DNA of 64,000 bases from Paracandidimonas soli (GTDB lineage: Bacteria > Pseudomonadota > Gammaproteobacteria > Burkholderiales > Burkholderiaceae_B): positions 41,913-105,912 of the forward strand of contig NZ_SMBX01000010.1 of assembly GCF_004342005.1 (NCBI RefSeq), in the 5' to 3' direction. The position numbers and the translations under genes were made by a program. Positions within the stretch are counted from its first letter, which is position 1, and each line of letters starts with the position of its first letter. Under the pieces are notes generated by a model that saw only the letters and a list, made by a program, of their open reading frames with translations, searched no databases and had not been told where the DNA came from. Below are positions 51,698 to 59,772 of the stretch, piece after piece.

Positions 51698-51946
51698 TCA
51701 ATGCAGTGTTCGAATCGGTTCGTCCAGCGGTGCATCCGATCGCAAGCAAACCTCTCGGAATACCGCCAGCACAGCAGTCTCGCTCGGGCGCTCCAGTGCA
51801 TCAATCGACACCGCCATAGCTCCGCGCAGCAGGCGCGCGGTCGTAATCATCGCGGCCTTTTCCTCCGCCTCGGCTCCCCAGGTGTCGGCATCCTGCAGCC
51901 AGCGCTCCAGGCGTGGGCCGATGAGTTCGGAGTTGCTGTCGTCCAT
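51698..51946 (-). CDS. Hypothetical phage protein (antisense-facing)
   Basis: 82 residues, MDDSNSELIGPRLERWLQDADTWGAEAEEKAAMITTARLLRG. GGGGGA 7 nt before the ATG supports it. It faces the Cro-like gene in a small leftward pair with 52094-52336. Acidic and helical; family unknown. Confidence 0.65.
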   Translation of the reverse strand: MDDSNSELIGPRLERWLQDADTWGAEAEEKAAMITTARLLRGAMAVSIDALERPSETAVLAVFREVCLRSDAPLDEPIRTLH

Positions 51947-52093
51947 GATTTTCCCCCGATTGTTTTTTCAGATGACGCATTGTCCGCTGCGTGCGGCGTG
52001 CGCGCTATGTCAACGAGGACAAATAAATGACATCACATTGCTATCGGATGCGGGGCGTGTCGACTGCATGCTCCAGTCAGGGCGGTTCTTATC

Positions 52094-52336
52094 TTAGTGC
52101 CTTGGACCTTCGGGGGCTTGCTCGGGTGAGTTTTCCAGCCTTTCAAGTGCCGACTGCATTTTCTGTATCAGCTCACGAAGTTGAGCGGGGGTTAATGCGT
52201 AGTAGCGCCCCTCGTTTGCCTCTTCCGGCTTCTGGAGTGGGTGAGTAAGGAAATCAAATTTGATGGTTGCTAGGCCAAGTTTAGGTATTGGGCCAACGGC
52301 CCATCCTGCAACAGGAAACAAAGAAATATCGCTCAT
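52094..52336 (-). CDS. Small protein resembling BssS-type regulators
   Basis: 80 residues. FPVAGWAVGPIPKLGLATIKFDFLTHPLQ...YYALTPAQLRELIQKMQSALERLE follows the layout of BssS-like phage/biofilm proteins (GW-xx, LRL strand, LTPEQA helix). AAGGA lies 9 nt before the ATG. The match is by eye only. Confidence 0.6.
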   Translation of the reverse strand: MSDISLFPVAGWAVGPIPKLGLATIKFDFLTHPLQKPEEANEGRYYALTPAQLRELIQKMQSALERLENSPEQAPEGPRH

Positions 52337-52423
52337 GGTCGGGTCCTTGTGAATGGTTTGAAGATATGGGAATCAGCATTCTGTCACAAGCGAGCCCGAC
52401 CGCCAATTTGTGTAGGAAGGTGT

Positions 52424-52675
52424 ATGTCGAACTTGAGAAATGTCCGTCAGCCAGCAGTATCTCTCGTATATATCGAGAACGGTTCTCGTTTGATTTTACC
52501 TAGCGGCCAGACCGCTAAGTTTGTTCGCTGGCGTGTCCGCCCTGTTAAGCGCGGCGATGCGGCCCAGGGGGAAGAGCGTGTGGCCGTCGTGCGTGTTGAT
52601 GGCTTGCTTGAGGACACGGAGTTCTCCGTGTCATTTATGCGAGCAGTGACAGTGTTTGCCGGACCGGAGGTGTAA
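52424..52675 (+). CDS. Hypothetical phage protein
   Basis: 83 residues from ATG 52424 (AGGAAGG 4 nt upstream). Beta-rich (VSLVYIENGSRLILPSGQTAKFVRWRVRPVKRGD, ERVAVVRVDGLLEDTEFSVSF), probably a small barrel. It is followed at once by the CII-like gene. No family is recognised. Confidence 0.68.
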   Translation: MSNLRNVRQPAVSLVYIENGSRLILPSGQTAKFVRWRVRPVKRGDAAQGEERVAVVRVDGLLEDTEFSVSFMRAVTVFAGPEV

Positions 52676-52677
52676 GT

Positions 52678-53139
52678 ATGCCAACAATGACATTCGAACA
52701 GGCTGCGCTTGGTACGGCGGCTGACTATCCTGGCGGTGCTCGCGGCCTGGCGGCTGCTATCGGGATGAATGGCTCCGTCCTTGCGCACAAGGTCAGCCTG
52801 ACTGATCGGGCAAACCAACTGACAGTTCCCCAAGCTCGCACAATCATGCTCGCTACCGGGGACTATCGCATGCTGCATGGGCTGGCGGGTGATCTCGATC
52901 ATGTCTGCGTGCGCGTGACCGGACTTGGCGATAGTGAGTGTGTGGGGAAGTCGATATCAGAGACCGCCCGGGAGTTCGGCGAGTTTCTGACAGCCGTGAC
53001 AGTAGCAGTTGCGGACGACGACGTGATCCCGAATGAGATGCGCCGCATCGACCGCGAGCTGACCGAGATGATTGCCGCCGCAAACCATCTGCGGGCATTG
53101 TGCGCAGCAATGGGGCGGCGGCGCGGAGGTCGTAAGTGA
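52678..53139 (+). CDS. Phage regulatory CII-like protein
   Basis: 153 residues. MTFEQAALGTAADYPGGARGLAAAIGMNGSVLAHKVSLTDRANQLTVPQARTIMLATGDYRMLHGLA is the phage_CII-type HTH (the fold binds the establishment promoters). A coiled helical tail follows. GGAGGTG 6 nt upstream. It lies in the rightward early operon after the Cro-like gene. Confidence 0.85.
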   Translation: MPTMTFEQAALGTAADYPGGARGLAAAIGMNGSVLAHKVSLTDRANQLTVPQARTIMLATGDYRMLHGLAGDLDHVCVRVTGLGDSECVGKSISETAREFGEFLTAVTVAVADDDVIPNEMRRIDRELTEMIAAANHLRALCAAMGRRRGGRK

Positions 53140-53172
53140 CTGGTTACGCGATTTCCGTGTGTGGAGGGTTGT

Positions 53173-53421
53173 ATGGCTAGACCGTTGGGCGAAATTGCGC
53201 GGGCGGCTCTGTCGCTGCTGGAGGAAGAGCAGTTGACGGCGCGGCAAATGGCGGAGCGCCTGCGGGTGCCTGAGCGCACGATTAAAGACACGTTCTACAA
53301 CCTGAAGGCTACTGGCCGCGTTGGTGTTGTCGATCGGGAGAAAGGCAATGCTCGAAGGCCGGTGGCTGTTTATACCGCTCGGCAAGCGGATGCCTGCAGC
53401 TTGGAGGCGATATGGGGTTGA
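53173..53421 (+). CDS. Winged-helix regulator
   Basis: 82 residues from ATG 53173 (GGAGG upstream). ALSLLEEEQLTARQMAERLRVPERTIKDTFYNLKATGRVGVVDREKG is a winged helix-turn-helix. Probably another early regulator or a replication-origin binding factor. Confidence 0.75.
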   Translation: MARPLGEIARAALSLLEEEQLTARQMAERLRVPERTIKDTFYNLKATGRVGVVDREKGNARRPVAVYTARQADACSLEAIWG

Positions 53422-53554
53422 CCCCTTTGCGATGTCGCCCTGGGCGTTTCAAGCCGCCCTGATCTGTTTCTGATTTTTCCTTCTGTTTTTCGTTGACCGG
53501 CGCGCCTGACTGATTGGCGTGCGGGACTTTTTTTGTCTGCAAAAAGGAGAGCGC

Positions 53555-54043
53555 ATGAACGCGCGGCCACTATTTGCGGATGCCGGCACTGGCTCGCCTG
53601 ATGCGCGTGAGCTGGTGGGTAAGTGCATCCCTACATTCGATGAGTTTTGGTCGGCCTGGCCCAAAAGGGAGGCTAAGAAAGACGCCCGGCGAGCCTGGGA
53701 CAAGCTGCGACCGCAGGACAGGATCGCTGCACTGGCGGCAGTGCCGGCGCACATTGCGCGTTGGAAGCGTGAGGGGCGAGCTCGAAACCATATTCCCCAT
53801 CCTGCGACCTGGCTGAATGGTGAGCGCTGGGAGGACGAGTTGGGCGAGATCTTTGCGCCAACGCAGCCGCAGCGCCCTGCACAATCGGGGCCGGCTTGGT
53901 GGACGTCTCACACGCTGATGGAACGCAAGGGCAGAGAGGTGGGCATAGGCCCGGCTCGGCCCGGCGAGTCATCCGACCAATACCGGGCGCGTATCCAGGC
54001 AGCGATCGAGGACCAGCAGCGCTACGCAGCAGCGAGCGGCTGA
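53555..54043 (+). CDS. Replication-associated phage protein
   Basis: 162 residues from ATG 53555 (AAGGAG 5 nt upstream). FDEFWSAWPKREAKKDARRAWDKLRPQDR...HIPHPATWLNGERWEDEL is the conserved C-terminal module of phage O/DnaT-like replication proteins, here without the usual N-terminal winged helix, which may be supplied by the gene at 53173. It probably recruits host helicase. Confidence 0.7.
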   Translation: MNARPLFADAGTGSPDARELVGKCIPTFDEFWSAWPKREAKKDARRAWDKLRPQDRIAALAAVPAHIARWKREGRARNHIPHPATWLNGERWEDELGEIFAPTQPQRPAQSGPAWWTSHTLMERKGREVGIGPARPGESSDQYRARIQAAIEDQQRYAAASG

Positions 54044-54107
54044 CAGCGGGACGAGGGCTCCCGCGCACGTAACAGGGCCTGAATGGGCTGGCAGGAGCGA
54101 ATACACA

Positions 54108-54270
54108 GGGTCGACCGTGTGACCCGATCACAACCACGGTACCGGTAAGCGCGTGAGCGCTAGGGGTGCAATTCCCCGAATAGTCCGGCGAGCTGGCCGT
54201 ATCCACAGGCTCGGGGGCAGGCGGTATGCCTGAAGTGTGGATCCCGCGTAAGCGGGGCGGAAGGCCGGTC
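54108..54270 (+). ncRNA. Candidate structured RNA between replication gene and late regulator
   Basis: This stretch has no plausible gene but many consistent helices: GGGTC/GACCC (54108-54112 with 54121-54125); AGCGC-GTGA-GCGCT (54148-54161) and CCCGC-GTAA-GCGGG (54243-54256), both with GNRA tetraloops; GGGG/CCCC (54163-54177); a long-range ATCCACA/TGTGGAT pair (54201-54207 with 54236-54242) enclosing CAGGC-GGTAT-GCCTG (54218-54232); and ACCGG/CCGGT (54141-54145 with 54265-54269) closing the whole. The nested helix abuts the second GNRA hairpin, allowing coaxial stacking. The 313-nt gap holds nothing else. Class unknown; no intron core or retron features recognised. Confidence 0.55.
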
Positions 54271-54356
54271 CTCCCTGCCTCCTGGCGCGTCATGGCGCTG
54301 GGGGGTAGGGGGGGCCTTTGGCGGAAGTAATCAACTGCTTTAAGAGGAGTAAATCA

Positions 54357-54794
54357 ATGTCTCAACCCATTTTCGGCCAAAAACCGGCGAGACCGGCTGT
54401 GCAAAACTTTCGGCGGATCCCTGAAATCCAGCGTCGGCTCGACCTGTGGGCAGAGTGGCGGTTAAACCAGGGCGGCGGTGGAGGTGGCGGCGGCTCGGTC
54501 CTTGGCTATCTGGTGGATGTGGCTGCGGGGCGTCGGGTTGATGGTGACGCGGATAGCCCAAGGTCAATTGTCCCTGTCGATAGTATCGAGTGCTCGATCA
54601 CTGATGATGCTGTGATGGCGCTGCCCGATGAACTACGCAAGGCGGTGAAGGCGTGGCATTGTGCATCGAGCGGGACGCTTGATGAGATTGCTCGGGAGCT
54701 GGGGGTGGTGCGCGGCACTCTGCATCGACGGTTGTGCCATGCGGATATTCGTATTCGGGAGTGGTTGCGGGCAAGGCGTAAGGCAGTTTCGTAA
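54357..54794 (+). CDS. Possible late-gene regulator (antiterminator Q-like)
   Basis: 145 residues from ATG 54357 (AAGAGGAG upstream). RRIPEIQRRLDLWAEWRLNQ, a Gly8 run, then DDAVMALPDELRKAVKAWHCASSGTLDEIARELGVVRGTLHRRLCHADIRIREWLRARRKA, a sigma-region-4-like HTH as in phage Q/RinA-type late activators. It lies just before the packaging and structural genes, the usual place for that role. Confidence 0.68.
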   Translation: MSQPIFGQKPARPAVQNFRRIPEIQRRLDLWAEWRLNQGGGGGGGGSVLGYLVDVAAGRRVDGDADSPRSIVPVDSIECSITDDAVMALPDELRKAVKAWHCASSGTLDEIARELGVVRGTLHRRLCHADIRIREWLRARRKAVS

Positions 54795-54878
54795 CATTTA
54801 GAATTATGCGACATATACTGGATTGGCTAATATCTGGCATATTCCGGAGGTAGTCGCGTCAGGGGACGCGGCGACAAG

Positions 54879-54909
54879 GCCCGACAGCTCGCGTTGTTGG
54901 GCTTTTTTT
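54879..54909 (+). terminator. Terminator after the late regulator
   Basis: GCCCGACA, 8-nt loop, TGTTGGGC, then TTTTTTT. If the upstream protein is an antiterminator, this is a candidate site of action. Confidence 0.88.
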
Positions 54910-54969
54910 ATGGGTGCTCTATCGGGCTTAGTGCGGCATAATCCCCTTTGCTAATTTTTGGGGTGGAGC

Positions 54970-55440
54970 ATGAAGAACCTGTATGCATTTGGTCTTGGCG
55001 CGGTTGCGGTACTGTGTGCTGCGAATGTGTCTGCCATGCAGCTGACGAAGGATCAGCTGGATAAGGGGGTAAAGCAGTACATCAAGGAGATCCCGCAGTG
55101 TGTTGCGCTTCAGGTCACGAGGGATCAGCAAGTTGGCAGGGCGTGGTTCTACGAGCTCAAGGGTAATGCCACAATTGAAATTGTGGCTCGGCTTGGTGAT
55201 AGTTCGGTTGATTCAATTGAGGTTGTGAGCTCCGCTAAAAATGATGGTGCCATGCGAGACATGATGTGCGTGACGGTGGCATTGATGCGTGGCATCCAGC
55301 CTGAGTACATCACGGTGGACGAGGCCATCAAGGATGCGGCCCATTTATGGGAGAATGCGGCGCAGAAGCCATTCAAGAAGGCGTTTTTCTTCGATACCTT
55401 CACGGCTAAGCTGACGCCGCTGAGCTTGGTTGTTCAGTAA
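54970..55440 (+). CDS. Exported hypothetical protein (cargo/moron candidate)
   Basis: 156 residues from ATG 54970 (GGTGGAG 3 nt upstream). A Sec signal (MKNLYAFGLGAVAVLCAANVSA) with cleavage at VSA. The mature part is alpha/beta, with three or four Cys (PQCVAL, MMCVTV) that could form a disulfide. The flanks are a terminator before (54879) and two after (55465, 55526), so it is a self-contained unit, as for lysogenic-conversion genes. Confidence 0.75.
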   Translation: MKNLYAFGLGAVAVLCAANVSAMQLTKDQLDKGVKQYIKEIPQCVALQVTRDQQVGRAWFYELKGNATIEIVARLGDSSVDSIEVVSSAKNDGAMRDMMCVTVALMRGIQPEYITVDEAIKDAAHLWENAAQKPFKKAFFFDTFTAKLTPLSLVVQ

Positions 55441-55464
55441 GAAAAGTAATTGATGTAGTGACAG

Positions 55465-55498
55465 GGCCTGGTAGCTTAGCTTACCGGGCCTTTTCTTT
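55465..55498 (+). terminator. Terminator after the exported protein
   Basis: GGCCTGGTA, 8-nt loop, TACCGGGCC, then TTTTCTTTT. Confidence 0.82.
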
Positions 55499-55525
55499 TG
55501 GTGCTGATTGTCCTTGGGGGGATTG

Positions 55526-55559
55526 CCCGCCGCTCTATTGCAGGGTGGCGGGTTTTTTT
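55526..55559 (+). terminator. Second terminator before the HNH gene
   Basis: CCCGCC, 15-nt loop, GGCGGG, then TTTTTTT. Confidence 0.72.
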
Positions 55560-55570
55560 GTGGGTACGAC

Positions 55571-55933
55571 ATGGGGCTATTCGATGACCGGATGAGCGCG
55601 GCGCGGCGTGGTTATGACTCGCGCTGGCGGCGGGCGCGGGATCGCTATCTTGCGTTGCATCCGTTTTGCGTGGAATGCCGAAAGCGGGGCCGAGGGGTGT
55701 CCGCGACCGTGGTCGATCACATTACGCCGCCACGGATGGCCGAGGCCATTCGGTCAGGGGATGCGGCAAAGCTGAAGCTGGCGCGGGCGCTGTTCTGGGA
55801 TCAGGGGAACTGGCAGTCGCTATGCAAGACATGCCATGACGGATTCAAGCAGCAGCTGGAGCGCAGCGGCGTGGTGCGTGGTTGTACGGCGGATGGCTTG
55901 CCGGTCGATCGGTCGCACCATTGGAACACGTGA
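55571..55933 (+). CDS. HNH endonuclease (terminase-associated)
   Basis: 120 residues from ATG 55571 (weak ribosome site; ATG 55592 also possible). FCVECRKRGRGVSATVVDHITPPRMAE...NWQSLCKTCHDGFKQQLE is a complete HNH motif with two CxxC pairs. HNH proteins beside P27/terminase genes are known partners in cohesive-end packaging. Confidence 0.9.
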   Translation: MGLFDDRMSAARRGYDSRWRRARDRYLALHPFCVECRKRGRGVSATVVDHITPPRMAEAIRSGDAAKLKLARALFWDQGNWQSLCKTCHDGFKQQLERSGVVRGCTADGLPVDRSHHWNT

Positions 55934-55955
55934 GGCGTGTGGAAGCAGAGGCGGC

Positions 55956-55988
55956 GGGAGGGTCCAGCGGGTAGAGGCTGGCCCTCCC
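55956..55988 (+). other. Strong hairpin upstream of terS (possible packaging site)
   Basis: GGGAGGG-T-CCAGC / GCTGG-CCCTCCC: 12 paired bases with one bulged T, in the 166-nt gap between HNH and the small terminase. There is no T-run, so it is not a typical terminator. A cos/pac element or an mRNA structure is possible. Confidence 0.5.
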
Positions 55989-56099
55989 GAAATATAGGGG
56001 GGGGGTGGGTAAATCCCTGCAGGGGGTCGTCACTGAGACCGATCGCCTATAGCTCTGTGTTTCACCGGGAAAAATGGAGGGGGGGTATCCCCGATTGGT

Positions 56100-56663
56100 A
56101 TGGCAGGCAATCAGAATTCAGGGCGGAAGGCTTTGCCTTCGGTAGTGCATTTGGTGCGTGGAAATCCCAGCAAGAAGGACCTGGGGGCAGACGTCGGCGG
56201 TATCGACTGGAGCCAAGTGCATGACGCTCCCGTCTGTCCTGCGCACCTGACGGAGTATGCACGGGAAGAGTGGGACCGGCTCGCGCCAGACCTCTTCATG
56301 ATTGGCTTAATCAACAAGCTGGACCAGGGCGAGCTGGCCGTGTACTGCCAAGCGTACGGAGACTGGCGGCATGCGCGCGAAATGATGGCTGACCTCCAGC
56401 AGCGTCACAGTGATCAGATGCAGCGGCTGCAGATGGATGGTCGGCCCAGCGCTGGATTCGTGGATGTGACGCCCAGCGGATACAAGCAAATCAGTGTCTG
56501 GATGCAGATCGCAAATCGGGCGGAAGAGCGCATGCGTTCAGCGGGGTCGGCGTTTGGCCTGAACCCGTCGTCCAGGTCGAGGATTACCCTGCCTGCAGGA
56601 TCGGGACAGGGTCAGCTGTTCCCGGGAGATGAAAGGGATGTCGCAAACCGATATTTCAGTTGA
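56100..56663 (+). CDS. Terminase small subunit (P27 family)
   Basis: 187 residues. AGNQNSGRKALPSVVHLVRGNPSKK is the P27 N-terminal signature; PAHLTEYAREEWDRLAPDLF and PSGYKQISVWMQIANRAEERMRSAGSAFGLNPSSRSR follow. It recognises phage DNA and loads the large subunit. It overlaps terL by 26 nt. Confidence 0.93.
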   Translation: MAGNQNSGRKALPSVVHLVRGNPSKKDLGADVGGIDWSQVHDAPVCPAHLTEYAREEWDRLAPDLFMIGLINKLDQGELAVYCQAYGDWRHAREMMADLQQRHSDQMQRLQMDGRPSAGFVDVTPSGYKQISVWMQIANRAEERMRSAGSAFGLNPSSRSRITLPAGSGQGQLFPGDERDVANRYFS

Positions 56664-58380
56664 TGAAGATCGCGCGACACTTTACGCCCGGGCTGTTTGC
56701 GAGGGGCGGGAGATTGCCGGCCCGCAGGTGCGCGATGCATGTGCGCGTCATCTGCGGGATCTGGAACATGGCGCTGAGCGCGGCTTGGTGTATGACCAGC
56801 AAGGCGCAGCCAGGGCAATCGGCTTCTTTGAGGATGTGCTGTGCTTGAACGGCGGGCGCTTTGAGGGAAAGCCGTTCAAGGTGCTGGGCTGGCAGGCGTT
56901 CGTCCTGGGCAGCCTGTTCGGCTGGAAGCATGAGGCCGATGGGCTGCGGCGGTTTCGTGTGGCATATATAGAGACAGCGAAGGGCAGCGGTAAGTCTCCC
57001 CTGGCGGCCGGAATCGGGTTGTACGGGTTAACGGCGGACGGAGAGCCGCGCGCCGAAATCTACTCTGGCGCCACGAAGAAGGACCAGGCGCAGATCCTGT
57101 TCCGGGATGCGGTTGCAATGGTCGACCAGTCGCCCCTACTGCGCCGGATGGTCGAGAAGAGCGGCGCGCCCGGCAAGGAATGGAATCTGGCGTTTCAGCG
57201 GACGGCCAGCTTTTTCCGGCCGATCAGTGCTGATGAAGGGCAGTCCGGCCCCAGGCCGCATATCGGGCTGCTGGATGAGATCCACGAGCATCGCAACGCG
57301 ATGGTGGTAGAAATGATGCGCGCTGGCACGAAATCGCGTGACCAGGCGCTGATCTTCATGATCACGAACAGCGGTAGTGACCGGCGTGGCGTTTGCTACG
57401 ACTACCACGAGTATTCCGAAAAAGTCGCTGCCGGCCAGCTTGAAGATGACAGCTTCTTCGGCTTTGTGTGCGGACTGGATGAGAGCGACGATCCGCTGAA
57501 TGATGAGGCATGCTGGGCGAAGGCAAATCCCAGCCTGCAGGAGGCCGGCATACCAGGGTTGCGCTACCTGCGAGAGCAGGTAACGCAGGCTCGGGGGATC
57601 CCCGCAAAAGAGGCGCTGGTGAAGCGCCTTAATTTTTGTGTGTGGACGGAATCGTCGTCGCCCTGGATTACTGCCGATGTGTGGCTGGCCGCGCGTGAGG
57701 CGACCGAGATCCCGTGGGAGGCCTACTACGGTCGGCGCTGCTACGGTGGGCTGGACTTGTCGAGTACGCAGGATCTGACCTCACTGGTGCTGCTGTTTGA
57801 ACCAGACGAGTCGGATCCGTACTGGCGGCTGAAGCCCTGGTTCTGGCTGCCGGGCGATGACCTGAAGCGCAAGGAAGACCTGGATCGTGTGCCGTATACG
57901 TTGTGGCGGAGTCGCGGTTATCTGGAGGCTCTGCCTGGCCGCGCCATAGATAAGCTGGCGATTCTTCGGCGGCTGTTGGAAATATCGGAAGTGGTCGACT
58001 TGGCCGGGCTGGCGTATGACCGTTGGCGGATCCAGGACTTGATCATGTTGGCGCAGGCCCAGGGCATTGAGCTGCCGCCGATGACGCCGTTTGGTCAGGG
58101 CTTCAAGGAAATGGCCCCGGCCCTGGATGTGTTTGAGCAGCTGCTGCTCAATGAACAACTGCGGCACGATGGAAATCCGGTCATGACCTGGTGTGCGTCC
58201 AACGCGGTAACGATGTCGGATCCGGCGGGAAACCGCAAAGTCAGCAAAGAGCGCGCGCGCGGTCGTGTGGACGGCATCGTGGCATCGATCATGGCGGCGG
58301 GCATGTCCGCGCCCATGCATTCGCAGCGGGAGTGGTCCCTACTGGAGTCGCTCAGCGACGATGACATATTGGTGATGTGA
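56638..58380 (+). CDS. Terminase large subunit
   Basis: About 580 residues. An ATPase with Walker A ETAKGSGKSPLAA (~120), Walker B IGLLDEIHEH (~215), the coupling motif FMITNSG (~240), and a C-terminal nuclease domain (GLDLSSTQDLTSLVLLFEP, with Asp). It packages DNA into the HK97-type prohead. ATG 56638 is preferred (GGGAG 9 nt upstream); ATG 56629 is also possible. Confidence 0.94.
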   Translation: MSQTDISVDEDRATLYARAVCEGREIAGPQVRDACARHLRDLEHGAERGLVYDQQGAARAIGFFEDVLCLNGGRFEGKPFKVLGWQAFVLGSLFGWKHEADGLRRFRVAYIETAKGSGKSPLAAGIGLYGLTADGEPRAEIYSGATKKDQAQILFRDAVAMVDQSPLLRRMVEKSGAPGKEWNLAFQRTASFFRPISADEGQSGPRPHIGLLDEIHEHRNAMVVEMMRAGTKSRDQALIFMITNSGSDRRGVCYDYHEYSEKVAAGQLEDDSFFGFVCGLDESDDPLNDEACWAKANPSLQEAGIPGLRYLREQVTQARGIPAKEALVKRLNFCVWTESSSPWITADVWLAAREATEIPWEAYYGRRCYGGLDLSSTQDLTSLVLLFEPDESDPYWRLKPWFWLPGDDLKRKEDLDRVPYTLWRSRGYLEALPGRAIDKLAILRRLLEISEVVDLAGLAYDRWRIQDLIMLAQAQGIELPPMTPFGQGFKEMAPALDVFEQLLLNEQLRHDGNPVMTWCASNAVTMSDPAGNRKVSKERARGRVDGIVASIMAAGMSAPMHSQREWSLLESLSDDDILVM

Positions 58381-58535
58381 TGAAAACTATCGTGCGCGAT
58401 CTGGTGGCGTTGACTGGTGCTGGCTGCTTGGCGGCGGGGCTTTATCTGCAGTATGGCGCTGGTGTGGCGCTGATGACGATGGGCAGCCTGTTGCTTGGGC
58501 TGTCTGTGCTATCGGCTTGGCTTGGGGGGCGGTGA
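58380..58535 (+). CDS. 51-residue membrane peptide between terL and portal
   Basis: ATG 58380 overlaps the terL stop (TGATG) and the stop overlaps the portal ATG the same way. MKTIVRDLVALTGAGCLAAGL...LGLSVLSAWLGGR holds two hydrophobic helices. Coupled translation supports it as real; similar tiny genes occur here in related phages. Function unknown. Confidence 0.7.
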   Translation: MKTIVRDLVALTGAGCLAAGLYLQYGAGVALMTMGSLLLGLSVLSAWLGGR

Positions 58536-59764
58536 TGTTGCTTGACTTGATGTTTGAGCGCCGCTCGCTGGAGAACCCCAACGTTCCGCTGACCGGCCAG
58601 AACCTGCAGGAGTACTTGCATGGCGATGGCCGTGGTGCGCAGGTGACGCCTACGGCTGGCTGGCGGCTGGCGGCGGTGTATTCGTGCATCTATGTCCTGG
58701 CGAGCTCGATTGCGCAGCTGCCCGTGGCGGTGTTGCGAAAGCAGGGAAACCGGATAGAGCCAGGCTCTGACCATCCCGCGCACTACCTGTTGCATGACGC
58801 TCCCAACGATTGGCAAACGTCATACAAGTGGCGCGAGACCATGATGGGGCATGTGCTTGGGTGGGGTAACGGGTACTCCCGCCTGTTGCGATCCCGCAGG
58901 GGGGAGCTGCTGGCTATCGATCGTCTGCTGCCTCAGGAAACGACGCTGGTAAAGATTGGTGGGCGATGGGTGTATGCATCGCTCAGTGATGGGGGGACGG
59001 CAATCGCGATTCCTCCTGAGGACATGCTGCACATCAGGGCGCTGGGCCGAGACGGCCGTATCGGAATCAGCCCGATCATGCAGAACGCCGAGGCGATAGG
59101 TCTGGGCCTGGCTGCGCAGCGCTACGGGAAACAGTTTTTCGATGGTGGAGGGCAGCCGACGGGTGTTCTTACCGTCAAGGGTGAGTTGGGTAAGGATGCT
59201 TGGGAGCGGCTGAAGGAATTCTGGAAGAAGGCTGTTGCGCGGCTGCGGTCTGAGGACAACAAAACGCTGCTGCTGCCGGCGGATCTGGATTTCAAGAAGC
59301 TGACCATCGAGCCAGAGGCGGCGCAGTTCATTGAGTCACGCAAGCTGAGCCGCTCGGAGATCGCCGGCCTGTTCAATGTTCCGGCGCACATGATCAATGA
59401 CCTGGACAAGGCCACATTCTCGAATATCAGTGAACAAGCCATTCAGTTCGTCCGGCACACGATCATGCCCTGGGTCCAGAACTGGGAACAGGAGCTGAAT
59501 CGGCGCATCTTTACCCGGTTCGAGCGTGAGGCAGGCTATTACATCAAGTTCAACCTGGGCGGTTTGCTGCGCGGTACAGCGAAAGAGCGTGCTGAGTTCT
59601 ACCACTATGCGATCACGGATGGCTGGATGACGCGCAACGAGGTGCGTTTGTTCGAGGACATGAACCCGGTTGATGGGCTCGACGAGATGCTGATCAGCGT
59701 CAATGCGCGTCCCATCAGCCAACAGCAGGCACTGCCTGGCCCGACTGATCCACAGAACCAATAG
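58535..59764 (+). CDS. HK97-family portal protein
   Basis: 409 residues from ATG 58535. FERRSLENPNVPLTG, WRLAAVYSCIYVLASSIAQLPVAV, ETMMGHVLGWGNGYSRLL, GLAAQRYGKQFFDGGGQPTGVLTVKG and NVPAHMINDLDKATFSNISEQAIQFVRHTIMPWVQNWEQELNR are HK97-portal hallmarks. It forms the dodecameric DNA channel of the head. Confidence 0.95.
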   Translation: MLLDLMFERRSLENPNVPLTGQNLQEYLHGDGRGAQVTPTAGWRLAAVYSCIYVLASSIAQLPVAVLRKQGNRIEPGSDHPAHYLLHDAPNDWQTSYKWRETMMGHVLGWGNGYSRLLRSRRGELLAIDRLLPQETTLVKIGGRWVYASLSDGGTAIAIPPEDMLHIRALGRDGRIGISPIMQNAEAIGLGLAAQRYGKQFFDGGGQPTGVLTVKGELGKDAWERLKEFWKKAVARLRSEDNKTLLLPADLDFKKLTIEPEAAQFIESRKLSRSEIAGLFNVPAHMINDLDKATFSNISEQAIQFVRHTIMPWVQNWEQELNRRIFTRFEREAGYYIKFNLGGLLRGTAKERAEFYHYAITDGWMTRNEVRLFEDMNPVDGLDEMLISVNARPISQQQALPGPTDPQNQ

Positions 59765-59772
59765 GAGTTTCG

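Noticed and set aside
54060-54300. Group I intron in the structured stretch
   Set aside because: No conserved P/Q/R/S core could be recognised and flanking genes are not interrupted halves of one gene.
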